Origin: Cristatella mucedo | Taxonomy: Eukaryota; Bryozoa; Phylactolaemata; Cristatellidae | DNA: 64,000 nt | Direction: 5' to 3' | NCBI GenBank assembly: GCA_009760855.2 | Contig: WPIO01000008.1 | Coordinates: 11,550,501 to 11,614,500 of the forward strand | Part shown: positions 48,655-58,849 of the stretch, piece by piece | How positions within the stretch are numbered: the stretch's first letter is position 1 | How the letters are laid out: the number at the start of each line of letters is the position of its first letter | Notes under the pieces: generated by a model | Told to the model about the DNA's origin: nothing | The model's input: only the letters and a program-made list of their open reading frames with translations | Database searches by the model: none | Position numbers and translations under genes: made by a program

Positions 48655-48970
48655 TGAACAGCTGTTAGGAGCATCATCGAGAGGGGCCGCTGCACAGCTG
48701 TGGTCCACCTGTAATGTGGCGTGGACACAGGCCGGTAACCCAGTGGTGAACAGATGGTGGATTTGCCGTTAGGGTCGGCCGGTGCACAGCTGCGGTCCGC
48801 CTCGGATGAATCGTCTGGGTCGGCGAGGACATAGCTGTGGTCGAGGAGAAGCGGGTCGAGTGGATGAGAGGGGCGAGGGAAGTCGCGCATCCCTCTGCTC
48901 CGTGTGTCGTACAATAAACTGTCGGTGTCGGCCATCGGCTGGTTCTCTGCATTCGTGAACCGAACAACGA
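48655..48970 (+). repeat. Solo-LTR-like dispersed repeat, copy 2
   Basis: Same family and orientation as 37645-37960. It shares GAGCATCATCGAGAGGGGCC, GTGAACAGATGGTGGATT and ACAATAAACTGTCGGTGTCG. It has an internal duplication of the CACAGCTG..GGTCCGCCT block. Confidence 0.5.
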
Positions 48971-49184
48971 CGTGCACGAGAGAGCTCGTAGAGAATCTAG
49001 GTAGGGCAAAGTCCGCAAGCACAAGTGGCTGAATCAACCCAATTCGTTTTCTCCATCCGGTTATGCAGGTGACTTTTTCAGAGGTTCCAATTGTCTCACT
49101 GGCTATGGTTCAACGAAATGCGTGTGTCGGGATTGGTTTCCAGTCTCCGGAGTTTTGCTATGCGATACCGTGCTCGATGCCAGT

Positions 49185-49382
49185 AAGCATGTTTTACATG
49201 TTGACACTGTGCATGTCGCCCCGAATTATGTTATACATGTTGACATCGTGCATGTTACCACTAACCATTTGATAGTGCTTCCTTTGCAGCATATGCAAAG
49301 TACATTGAAAAAGATTCAGTTCTCAGAAGGCGCTATAAAATATATTATTATTATTATCGTATTATATTATTATTATTATCGT
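49185..49382 (+). mobile_element. LINE 3' UTR fragment
   Basis: ACATGTTGACACTGTGCATG, CTTCCTTTGCAGCATATGC, a decayed hairpin and a (ATT)n tail containing a short duplication (49340-49380). Confidence 0.7.
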
Positions 49383-50194
49383 AAGGCATCGGCATTATGC
49401 ACGTAGAGCTGTATGCTAGTGTTAGAGAGTGTACCTCCGAACTGTAGGATTTGCTTTAAGTGCAGCACTGAAGATAAAATTAATCTAGATTAGCTATGTG
49501 CTGAATAATGTACCAAATCGTGATGGAAAATAGCTAGGTACTGATCGCCAATTCAGTATGAACTCTTTCAGAAGCAGTTCTAGAGATAGAAGCTTATGTC
49601 ACCTGTTTTGAAGGCTAAGATTAGAGGCAGCCTCTGCTGAAAAATTATCTGCTTTAGAAAATGCTTTTCTGCTGGAATGTTGCATTTGCGTCTGAGTTGA
49701 CAGTCTGGACGTGCTAAAGAAATGATGAAAAGAGAAATTGTGACAAGACTGCGGTACCGAGATTTTCAGATGTGTCTCAGTTTCTGCAGCGGCCGGTTTA
49801 TGGTAAGCTGAATTTTAAGAAGCTTTGCGTGTTTTCACTGCTGATCTTATGCATTCTGACGTCATTTAATCCGCGGGGATTGTATAGGCTCATTGCTATG
49901 ACTATTTCGCTACGTCAACTGATGGCGCCAATGCCACTTGATCGTTCGTTTTTATGCAAAAAAAGTGATCATATCCAGATGTTCCACGATTATCCAGACG
50001 CCGTCGAAAGAGAAGTGCTTTGTACTGTCAGCGCTGAAGAGTTCTTGCCAAACCAGACGTCGAAGCTGTCAAAGAAGGCAGACAAGCATCGCCAGCTCAG
50101 TGTAGCATAAGCATTGTAGCTAAATTGGTCTGTATATGAATGGCCAGGTAAAAATGGCATTGAAAGAATTTTGAAAGATACTTACCAGCAGCAA

Positions 50195-50310
50195 CGGGGA
50201 GTGTAAGGTGCAAGTGCTTCGAGACCCAATCGTGGGTTTGAGTCCAGCTGGAAGAAATTATATACCGCTCCAAGCGGCAGTAATAGCCGCTAGAGATAAA
50301 TGAGGTTGTT
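50195..50310 (+). mobile_element. Degenerate tRNA-derived SINE
   Basis: GTAAGGTGCAAGTGCTTCG and a B-box-like GTGGGTTTGAGTCC, then CCAAGCGGCAGTAATAGCCG, equivalent to the type-1 body. Confidence 0.6.
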
Positions 50311-51250
50311 GTATCAGCTGACATTTGCTTTGGATTCTACAATGCATTGTTTTGACTAAAAATGTGATGCTGGCTCAGAAAATGATCACTTACTTGACCT
50401 AGAGACCGAAAGTATCTACGTATATGTGCCTTGATCTTTTGTTCGGTGTTGGTTTCTAAAAATTAATTGAACAAAGCTTTAAGGGCAGCATGAATGACTG
50501 CTGCAGCACGGACGTGGCAAGCCAACTCACAGTATAGCGCTACAGCAACATTGAAACGTTCTACACCGAAAAAGTAGACTTTACTTCATCTGATCTGTGG
50601 AAAAGATCAGCCTCTATTCTACGTATAGTGAGCTGCACAGTTACGAGAACGTTTAAATATCGCAAAAAAGATATTCAGTCCATTGATGCAAATAGCGAAA
50701 ATGAACTGATATCGCTACCGTGGAGGAAGCATCCTATCTGCTGAATATCCATGTTCAAGGTCAAGCTGACAGTCCAACTAGCTAAGATTTACCCTGTTGC
50801 TAAGGAGCATCCTTTGATGGGCAAGATGGACACCCCTATTGAGAAAATAAGTTTTTCCATAGCTTTGCTTACCATCGTAGTGGCAGATATTCGTCGTTTG
50901 GATATCAAAACAGCATTTTGGCCAAACAGGGAAGTGGACCATTTAATCAAGCCATTTTGGAGAATCTAGTCCGACGATCGGAGACAGGGCTGAGATTGGG
51001 CTAAGATTGGGCTAAGATGGGATCGAGACGAGGCGGTAGATAAGGCTGTGTAGGCTGAACCAAGCATCGAACGAGACGATGCTGAGGAGAGATAGGGTTG
51101 GCTCGCTGAGAAGCCGGGCAGTCTTTCATGATTCGTCAGAATAGATTATCCCATACCTATCACATTTCAGGCTGACGATCGTGGAAGGTACATAAGGACA
51201 GGTTTTTAATTGAAAGAAAAATTAACACTCGCATCCGAAATGAGGACCCT
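50311..51250. other. Host flank of the viral element
   Basis: No gene supported. A short direct repeat TGAGATTGGGCTAAGATTGG lies at about 50988-51020. Composition is like the rest of the host DNA until about 51.2 kb, then becomes AT-rich. Confidence 0.5.
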
Positions 51251-51359
51251 GTTGTGTGATTTTACCCGATACGACACTGCGAAATTTTCGTCCAACCACG
51301 GTTTCACCTTCAGTTGTCCAAAAATTCCCCGATATCGTATCGTGCAAAAATCCCACAAC
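51251..51359. repeat. Imperfect inverted repeat at the probable left terminus
   Basis: GTTGTGTGATTTTACCCGAT (from 51251) and the reverse complement of 51335-51359 (TCGTATCGTGCAAAAATCCC and on) match over about 24 bp with a few differences, enclosing 60 bp. The position is exactly where composition changes. Polinton ends carry terminal inverted repeats, but the matching right end is outside the window, so this may be a subterminal hairpin instead. Confidence 0.5.
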
Positions 51360-51458
51360 ACTAAATTAAGACATTTGTGTTACTTTGTTTAATAAACTGA
51401 TAGTTCTTTAATAATTAATTTTATTTTAGAAGAAATATTATAACCTTATATAGCTAAT

Positions 51459-52049
51459 GCCTTTGTCTTATACTTCTAGAACATTATTTAGAAGGAAAGG
51501 AGAAAAAGAAAATACTTGGAAGGAGAGAGTTGAACATATATTTTACAAAAATTCTTTACAAAGAATTGATGTACCAACTACTTTTAAGGAACTTGAAAAA
51601 AGTTTGTTAAAATATATACTTCACCAAAAATAATACATGCTTGTTTGATAGAATTTATAGAGCTTTTAGTTTTGATTATTTGTTACAAAAAGTTGTAACT
51701 AAAGCTATTAATCGTAGAATATGTATAGTAAAAGACCACATTTCAAATTATAGGGAAAACAGATCAGAAATTTAAAAAATTAGTTGGCCTGATAAATATA
51801 AAGAAGCTGTATCAATTAATTCAAAGTTAGTAAGTGGTGAATATAATATATGAGAACATAATTCAAATGAATGCTTTTGTGATAATGATGTAAAACTATT
51901 GAAAACTAAACATATTTACGAGGAAGAACTTAAAGAATTAGGTGTTCCAGAAATTAAAGTAACAGATTTTGATGATGAAAGGTGTGATGTTCCTTTTCCA
52001 AGTTTTTCTGAATAGATATTTGGTGATGAGATAAGACGTTTATCAGAAA
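51459..52049 (+). pseudogene. Unknown viral gene, broken
   Basis: Opens with MPLSYTSRTLFRRKGEKENT and continues about 58 codons to a stop near 51631. After a frame change it goes on as FKLEF-like AT-rich coding to about 52049, with in-frame TAA, TGA and TAG codons. Recognisable later pieces are YKEAVSINSKLVSGEYNI and GVPEIKVTDFDDERCDVPFP. I cannot name a family. It is the leftmost gene of the element. Confidence 0.45.
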
Positions 52050-52334
52050 GTGAAACGGTTTAATCATTCGGTGGAAATATTCCAAAACAACTTAATGAGA
52101 CTAACAAGGATTATATCAATAGATTTATATAATATGTTTCAAAATATAAGTTGTACAACACCAAGCATAAAAATTGTTAAGAATGATATACGGTTGAAGG
52201 AAAAACTAGTAATTAAAGCTAGGAAATATATAAATGATTTGAATGATGTTTATAATGATCACAAAAGATTAGGTTATAATAGGGATTTAAATTATAGATG
52301 TAGTCATGATTTTGTGTTTGGGAAAATTTGGTAG
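52050..52334 (+). pseudogene. Unknown viral ORF, 94 codons
   Basis: Open frame ending in LGYNRDLNYRCSHDFVFGKI, followed after 16 bp by the next gene. The first 30 codons overlap, in another frame, what looks like the end of the preceding gene (SFGGNIPKQLNETNKDYINR), so the true start may be internal, near YNMFQN. Function unknown. Confidence 0.4.
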
Positions 52335-52350
52335 ATAATATAGGAACAAC

Positions 52351-52752
52351 ATGTCAGACCTTCGAAGTAAATACACAAATGATAAATATAATAAAATACT
52401 TTTGGACAATGATAGAATTAAAAATTGCTTAACTAATTTAATAAGCGTTAGATACTGTTTTCAATTTATAAGCATTATAATTACTCTTGCAATTACTATA
52501 ACAAGTACCAATGTTCAACAGTATGAAGAATTATTACATATAGTAACTGTTTTAGGTGGACTTACAATAATGTTAATATAAATAGATAGTACAATATCCC
52601 AAATTGACAGAAGGAAAAGATCAACTTTTCAAGCAAACTATAACTTAGTTTCAAATATTTTAGATGCTTTAGATGATGATAAAATAACTAATGAAGAATT
52701 CAATGAAATATTAATTGATCAATTAGAAAATATAAGTGATACTAAGTCTTAA
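52351..52752 (+). pseudogene. Small viral membrane protein, two predicted TM helices
   Basis: About 133 codons with one in-frame TAA (near 52579). The segments YCFQFISIIITLAITITS and LLHIVTVLGGLTIMLI are hydrophobic. A charged N-terminus (KYTNDKYNKILLDNDRIKN) precedes them, and a soluble, acidic, helical tail follows. The architecture resembles SLATT-type two-TM proteins, but I cannot claim homology. It ends 8 bp from the convergent integrase gene. Confidence 0.5.
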
Positions 52753-52759
52753 TCACTTG

Positions 52760-53614
52760 TTAATCCTTTCTTACGAAGCTCCTTTTAACATCATTTACGA
52801 AATATCTAGCCGGTTATTCTTGCAATACCATTATTCTAACAATATTATGCTTAGTTAAACTCCATATTGCATCTGTAGCTCTTCTTCTTTTTGTATTTTC
52901 TCCTTCACCTGGTTCTAATAAATATCTAACAGTTGTTCCAAGTTCTAATAGCTGTTCTTGTTCTCCTAATTTTCTATGATATTTTGGTTTCTTTAGTTTT
53001 ACTTTTTCTCTTTTTATTGTTTTAGAAGGTTTTTCACCAGTTGATTTTGTAATACTATTATTTTGATAATCAATAGTCTTTGGTAAAATATAAATCCACT
53101 CTCTTTATCTATTATATTCTCCTTTATTAATACTTTCTGTTTCTTTTTCATACTGTGCAATAAATACTCTCTCAGCAACTGTTCTATTCATTCTTTCAAC
53201 TAATGCAACACACTTTTTAACAGTACCTTCTATAATTTGTGTTTCATGTTTTTTATTTCTTCAGCAAACTCTACTTTAAACTCTGATCCTGGATCTACCG
53301 TCATTTTCTTTGACCATTTCAAGGGACTTTAATTGTCAATATCAATCATTGCTTGTGTTACTTCTTTAGAAGACTGTTTTAAGTGGTCTTGAATCTGTAT
53401 CTCTACTAGCAACACCAATAACAGTCAGTGCATATTTATATCCAAAATCATTAGGCATGTATAAACTGTTTGCTTGATGATTTTCATTAGGTTCAACAAT
53501 ATTAAAGAAACCTTGTGGAATATTCTTAGGTCTTGGTTTGAATACTTGACTAATATATGAGTCAGGATTGAATCTACCTTCTTTTTTTCTTTCATTTAGA
53601 GTTAAAAATGACAT
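52760..53614 (-). pseudogene. Polinton-type (retroviral rve) integrase, inactivated
   Basis: DDE integrase that inserts the viral genome into host DNA. The start MSFLTLNERKKEG lies 10 bp from a divergent ORF. Core pieces are SLYMPNDFGYKYALTVI (beta strand region of the first catalytic Asp), KKMTVDPGSEFKVEFAEE (second Asp) and KCVALVERMNRTVAERVF (Glu region). The chromodomain-like C-terminus has TVRYLLEPGEGENTKRRRAT and DAIWSL. At the first catalytic position Asn replaces Asp, and an Asp usually found in the next strand is Gly. There are frameshifts near 53367 and 53248 and in-frame stops near 53331, 53112 and 52812. It is clearly inactive. Confidence 0.82.
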
Positions 53615-53624
53615 TCTATAGAGA

Positions 53625-53873
53625 ATGAAAATATTTTGTGAAACATGTTTAAATACATTTAATAAAACTGAATATCTTGAAGGAAATCATCCTTATTGTC
53701 ATATGAAAAAGAAAAGACCAAAAAGAAGATATGAAATACGTTGTGATATCCGTGATACAGATATTTATGAAACAGAATTTGATTCTAGTCTTATGCGTAA
53801 TGATACAATTATAATTTGCTCATACTGCAACATAAATACTAATTCACTTAAAAAAGAGAGACCAACCAAATAA
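53625..53873 (+). CDS. Small putative zinc-binding viral protein
   Basis: An intact 82-codon frame divergent from the integrase (10 bp between start codons). Cys-x2-Cys near the N-terminus (FCETCLNTF), then His/Cys (HPYCHMKKK) and a second Cys-x2-Cys (ICSYCNIN) suggest a treble-cleft or zinc-ribbon fold. Basic patches (KKKRPKRR) fit nucleic-acid binding. Family unknown. It is one of the few unbroken genes of the element. Confidence 0.55.
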   Translation: MKIFCETCLNTFNKTEYLEGNHPYCHMKKKRPKRRYEIRCDIRDTDIYETEFDSSLMRNDTIIICSYCNINTNSLKKERPTK

Positions 53874-53905
53874 TATTCATTAGTTAAAAAACACTTAAAC
53901 CAACA

Positions 53906-54073
53906 ATGTTGCTCTACCAATGTTGCTGTACTTCTGTACATCATTTTTTAGGTCATGAAGCTATTTGTGCTATTTTGAAACTATTCCCTCTTGTTAAAGG
54001 TAAACGTAAAGAAACAAAGTTAGAAGAGTTAATAGCTTTAATATTTCATTTATACTTTTCAGGGGCTACATAA
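53906..54073 (+). CDS. Small viral ORF, convergent with the fibre gene
   Basis: 55 codons (MLLYQCCCTSVHHFLGHEAI and on) ending inside the 3' end of the fibre gene. It is Cys-rich at the N-terminus and basic in the middle. It could be a fragment of a larger gene. Weak support. Confidence 0.3.
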   Translation: MLLYQCCCTSVHHFLGHEAICAILKLFPLVKGKRKETKLEELIALIFHLYFSGAT

Positions 54074-54885
54074 CTGACCAAGAGGTTTACTCTTAATTTT
54101 CCAGTAGTATCAATGAAGTAATAGTCTGTCGGCAATCTAGTAAAATAAACATAATACTTTAAATCAACACCTCCACTTTGAGAAGTATTTATAGCCCCTA
54201 CATCTCCAGATACAGCAGTTGTATCAGTATTAGGTTTTAGAAACATGCAATTAGATGCTCCAACAACCATAATATTTAATATCATTATAGGTGGCGCTGT
54301 TTTATTTGTCCATGAATAAGGTGTTGATAGATTTGGTATTGAATTCTTAGCATTGATAGAGCTATTACTTCTGTTATTTTTTTTAACTGTCTTGTCTACC
54401 TATGATTTAGTTGCAACGTCAGAAGCATTAACAGGCACTGCAACATTAGTTATTGAATATCCACCCATATCAATATTTGTTGTTGAAGGAAATGCTTTAA
54501 GTAATACATCTCGTTTCATTCCGCCATACATAACACAATAGTCATCATTTAGTACTACTGGCTTTCCATTACCTGAATTACAATAATTAAATGTTATAGC
54601 ATAGCTACTCATATTCAAGTCTCCACTCATTGTATCACCAGTTTTTTTAACATAATTACTTACTTGACTAACATTGACAGCATCAGTAGGATTAACACCT
54701 TGTCCACGATTAGTAATTGTTTTACCAGCAAGATTAAGTGTTGTTCCTGAATTAATAACAAAGTTAGTATCTGCATAAGACTTTGCTACTGCATCAGAGT
54801 CATTAAGTGGATCAGATAAATTTGTAATTCTATTACCATTTTTATTTAGATCAGCTTAAATACTTCCGTTTATTTTTATACGAAA
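54046..54885 (-). pseudogene. Fibre-like protein with shaft repeats
   Basis: A single frame of about 280 codons, interrupted by TAA (about 54857) and TAG (about 54402). The first half has four imperfect repeats: ADLNKNGNRITNLSDPLN then DSDAVAKSYAD; TTLNLAGKTITNRGQGVN then PTDAVNVSQVSNYV; GDLNMSSYAITFNY; TNIDMGGYSITNVAVPVN then ASDVATKS. This L-N-M-x3-x-I-T-N pattern with the DA.TK.YVD tail is typical of trimeric phage and virus fibre shafts. The C-terminal 120 residues (MILNIMVVGASNCMFLKP to VAPEKYK) would be the knob that binds a receptor. Homology by pattern only. Confidence 0.6.
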
Positions 54886-54891
54886 TCTTCA

Positions 54892-55731
54892 CTATGAAAC
54901 TTGCTCATTGTCTATGTAATTATTAATTAGTACTTTGCTTCTATTTAATATCTCTCTGACAGCTGTAACTATTCTAGAAAATCTAAAATGATCTTCTTCC
55001 TCAACAACCTGTATTTCTACTTTTTTATATAATATTTTATATCAAAACCAAAACTTTTTTTATTGTTAAAACGACAATAATCACATATTATATCAAATTC
55101 AAAATCATAATACTTTTCATCTTTAAGTAAATACATGAAAAGCGGCTCTCTAATTGGCAAATCAAAAACATAACTTGTAGGAATCTTAACTGCTCCAGCT
55201 GCAACATAATCTTTAGGTGCTTCTTTGCTATTCAAACCTTCAACGAATATTTCAAATTCACTATAGAAACATGTGCTTAGTTTCAATACATGTAAACCAA
55301 GAAGACACTGAGCTAGGTATTGGCTTGGTACACAATCTTCCACTATATTTCTACTCCATAAACATTGTATCTCAATTAATGTATCTTTATCTATAATTCC
55401 ATCTGGAGAAAAAACGATACACTCCATCAGACGTAAAGCAATCATTTGCATTCTCTATCTTTCGATCTAATTTCATTTCTAAATATTTTGCAGCGATTGG
55501 CTCAAACACTTTACCAAATAACATTTGCGGAAACCTCATTGGCTGAGAATTAGAAATATATTTTTTTAGTTTTCTATTTGCAATTAATTCTATATCACAA
55601 TCAATTTGTCAACCAAAACAATATCCTTTCCTAAAACAGAATACACTTCTGAGTCACCAATATTTAAACTCATTGCTCTCTTCCACTCATCAGATCCTTG
55701 AATAAAAAATTTTTGAATTATATTTAGTCAT
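54892..55731 (-). pseudogene. YqaJ/lambda-type exonuclease
   Basis: Recombination or processing exonuclease (YqaJ viral recombinase fold). Pieces in order are IQGSDEWKRAMSLNIGDSE, VYSVLGKD, PQMLFGKVFEPIAAKYLE, SPDGIIDKDTLIEIQCLW, VPSQYLAQCLLGLHVLKL, then an acidic C-terminal tail ending VEEEDHFRFSRIVTAVREIL. The FGK-FEP Glu and SPDG Asp of the catalytic site are present. The usual E-x-K is E-I-Q. Frameshifts occur near 55700, 55610, 55400 and 55020. The start ATG at 55731 is 10 bp after the capsid gene's stop. Confidence 0.72.
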
Positions 55732-55741
55732 TATAATTTTA

Positions 55742-57300
55742 TTAAAAATCTTTTCCATCATGCACAAATGTTCCTATACTGAAAGCAAAGTTAGCTCCAC
55801 TACCATTAGATGTTAGTTCATCACTATTCTCACAAATAATCAAATAGTGAAGCATTATTTGCGTTCCATCATTTGGTATAACGCTATTGAATTCAATAGT
55901 TACATCAAGTCTTGAAGTTACTCTAAGAGGCTCATCGTTGTATTGCAGATCAATAACATGAATAAGATAAAGAGACAACCATTCAGGATAAGTAACACCA
56001 ACAGGTTCAGTAACTTCATTTATTCCAAGATATCGTTTTCTGAATGTTGTGAAATCCATATATTCTGGAGAGCATTTTCCTTTTTTAGGATCACTTGCTC
56101 TTAAAACAGAAGGATATTGTTTTGAGCCATTAGCAAGAACACTAACACTTTTAATATCACAATGGTTGTAAGTGCAAGGATTTCCTGAATAATTTCCATA
56201 TTTATTGTAGTTTTGAGCTACAACAATCAACCATCTAATTTTATCAATTGTATTTGAACTGATAGAGTTTTAGTAAATTTAAGTCCTTGATTAAGAGAAT
56301 GTATAGTACTATTTTCATAACGTCTAACTCTATAGTTAAGTCTTATTTTCTTTGATCTTTCACTTGAGATATCAGCAAGTGCTCTTTGTATACTTTCTTT
56401 AGGAACTACACATGGAACCACAAGCCTCATTTTTGACATTGCAATTTTAAATGAAGTAAAAACACCATCGCCATTAGCTAGAGCATTACCTCTAGTAGCG
56501 AGTGTATTTACTTGGTTACCAACAGCACCAGATGTTGTTCCAGTCATAATAGCATCAAAATCAGATCCACCGACACGAGTCATTTCAAGCGTGAAAGGAA
56601 TGTTATAAATTATTGTATTCATATCAGCACAAAAACCAGAAATTTGTGCTAGTGGAAGAGCAATACTAAATGTACCAACATCAGCATCAGCTTTAACCAT
56701 ATTGCATATAGTTGGTCTTCTATAGACGAATCCAATATTTGAACAAACTTTATTATTAATGTAAGCTGCACCGGCATTAGGGGTAGCATAAGTATTTTCT
56801 GATGTCATATCATCCAATGAATTTGCTTCATCCTTTTTCCATCCAGTTGCAAGTCCTTCAGTTCTGTTATAATCATTTGGATAACATAGAAGACCCATAA
56901 GTGTTGAAACAGTTCCAACACCTTGTGCAAGTGGAAGACTTTCAATTTCTTCAGTATCAAGTCTAACTCTCATACTATTTAACAACCAAGCACCAGCGTT
57001 GTTAACAAATCCAACTGCAAGATTACGTTTAGGAGCAACAAAAGGTCTTTGTTGTGAGTCAGCCCCAGTATTAGGTACCATAGGTTGACCTTCAAGTAAA
57101 AGGTAAGCATCAGATAGAACATAACATGTTTTTGTTCACCAGGAACAATAAATGAAACTAGTTTACTAGCAATACCATTAGTTTCACTACCATTAGATTG
57201 ATAAACTCTCTATATTAATAATCTCTAAGTTTATGGTTAGGGAACTCAGGATCCCTAAGTTCGAGTATACTATCGATAGGTGCACTTACAATTTCTCCTC
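55742..57300 (-). pseudogene. Major capsid protein, double jelly roll
   Basis: Forms the hexameric capsomers of the icosahedral shell in Polinton and adintovirus particles. The first jelly roll includes LSDAYLLLEGQPMVPNTG, NNAGAWLLNSMRVRLDTEEI, CMVKADADVG-type strands and IYNIPFTLEMTR. The second includes WLIVVAQNY, YNHCDIKSVSVLANGSKQYP, FRKRYLGIN and RLDVTIEFNSVIPNDGTQIM, which match the order seen in Polinton capsid proteins (W-L-I-V; HCnI; Y-P; D-V-x-I-E-F). The 284-codon and 162-codon open parts are joined at a single-base frameshift near 56240. Two more breaks lie near 57210 and 57110, so the N-terminal 70 residues are fragmented. Confidence 0.82.
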
Positions 57301-57318
57301 TATATAAAAAACTAAAAA

Positions 57319-57920
57319 TTACTTTCTACTTTGAATGAATAAACCAGCACCTAGTCTTTTCTTCATACTTCCACCATATCCATCAGGTCTGACATAAGGA
57401 ATAACAGCTTTAGTACTAATTACTTTCTCTATTTCTTTATATGCTTTAGGATCATTCTCTTTAAGAGTCTCTGAATAGTCTTCAACTTCTGGTTCTTTTT
57501 CTATCTTAGCTTTTCTACTTTTTTTTAGATTTCTTAGTGACCTTCTCAAGCATAGCACTTTTAATCCCAAGATACATCTCTTTCATCTTTCTATCATAAC
57601 CTTCATCTTTTCTTTTCTTCTCAAGTTCATATTTAAGTTCTTTCTTTCTTCTCTCTTCTTCAAGTTTTTCATCCATCTCTCTACGTTTAATAGCATAATC
57701 TTGATCAATCTTTTCTTTCTTTGTTTGTGGTTCACTAAGTTTTCTTGCTTGATGCATGTCAATACCTTTGTTTGCAATAGTCATGCCCATAGAAGTTAAT
57801 CCTGATACAATTGGTGCTGCTTTAGTAACACCAGCAATTAATTACTTTATCAAGTAATCCATATCCATGATATTTTCCATCATGTACTCTACCATGTCCA
57901 ATTCTCCCATAGCTACCCAT
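57319..57920 (-). pseudogene. Basic coiled-coil protein with Gly/His-rich N-terminus
   Basis: Starts MGSYGRIGHGRVHDGKYHGY 10 bp after the preceding gene. A frameshift near 57845 leads into a hydrophobic segment (APIVSGLTSMGMTIANKG), then a strongly charged helix (57740-57520; KLEEERRKKELKYELEKKRK) and, after another frameshift near 57560, a tail ending YGGSMKKRLGAGLFIQSRK. It is a probable minor capsid or core protein by context. Family unknown. Confidence 0.6.
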
Positions 57921-57929
57921 TGCTCTATA

Positions 57930-58840
57930 TTACTTTGAAATTTCTATTGTTGCAACTACATCAGTAATAATATTTACAGCATTTCTATTTTGATCTGTTA
58001 AACTTATTTTAAAACTACTTATTGCATCTATATCACCACGTGTTGGTAGATATAATACATTATTATTATGTAGATCAACCTTATCGCCAGGATGACTATC
58101 ATCAATATCAATAATATATAAAGATGTGCATCGTTCTAAAAATCCTTTTCTTCTTTCTACATAATTCTTAAAACGATCAACTAAATCACAATCTACACTT
58201 ATCCACCTTATTCCTTTATTATCAGGCAATACCATTTTATACCATGCTTTATAAAGATCAGCGAAATACATTGCTTTTTCTATTGCTTCATATGGTGTTC
58301 CACCAACAAGTGCACTATCAAATGTTCCTTGTTGATTTGAATTAAAACCTAGAGTATCTCCCGTTGAATTTACAGCAACATTTAAATTACTTCCAAGTAG
58401 AACAACATAATCACCAACTACTTGCATTAATATTCTATCATCTGTATAAACACTAAATTTTATACCTGTACTATTTCTTTTAGTAGTATCGTAAAAAGCA
58501 CTATTAGTTGATGTTGATGATGTTGTTGTCGATTCATTTTGAGCAACAACAGTCTTTGGTTGAGGATCTGATAATGCTTTGCTTAAAGCTGCACAATTTT
58601 ATTTGAATCATAATAACCAGGAGCAATTGTAATATATGTATTAGTTATATCAGTCATAGCCCATCTAAACCAAAGTTTATCATTTACATATTTAACTAAA
58701 TTTGATATAACTTTGTTAGTATAAGTGAACTCTACTCTACGTAAACCAACTTTATTATAACCTGAATCAGATCCAAGCATAAGCGGTGGCACTAATGTTT
58801 TTGATTCTGAACTGTTTGTTCCAGTTAATCTTATCGACAT
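57930..58840 (-). pseudogene. Capsid-associated protein B (paralogue of the next gene)
   Basis: About 303 codons with one frameshift near 58590. The N-terminal part has a beta-rich YITIAPGYYDSNK block. A Ser/Thr linker (STTTSSTSTNS) follows. The C-terminal half ends ISLTDQNRNAVNIITD then VVATIEISK. The I-T-I-x-P-G-x-Y motif and the terminal D-Q-N-x-N block recur in the adjacent gene, so the two belong to one family, common in Polinton-like elements and probably part of vertex or spike. Role inferred. Confidence 0.62.
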
Positions 58841-58849
58841 TTTCTTATA

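Noticed and set aside
55742-56230. Separate 162-codon gene after the capsid gene
   Set aside because: It has no ATG at the start, and its sequence is the second jelly roll of the capsid protein, separated by a one-base frameshift.
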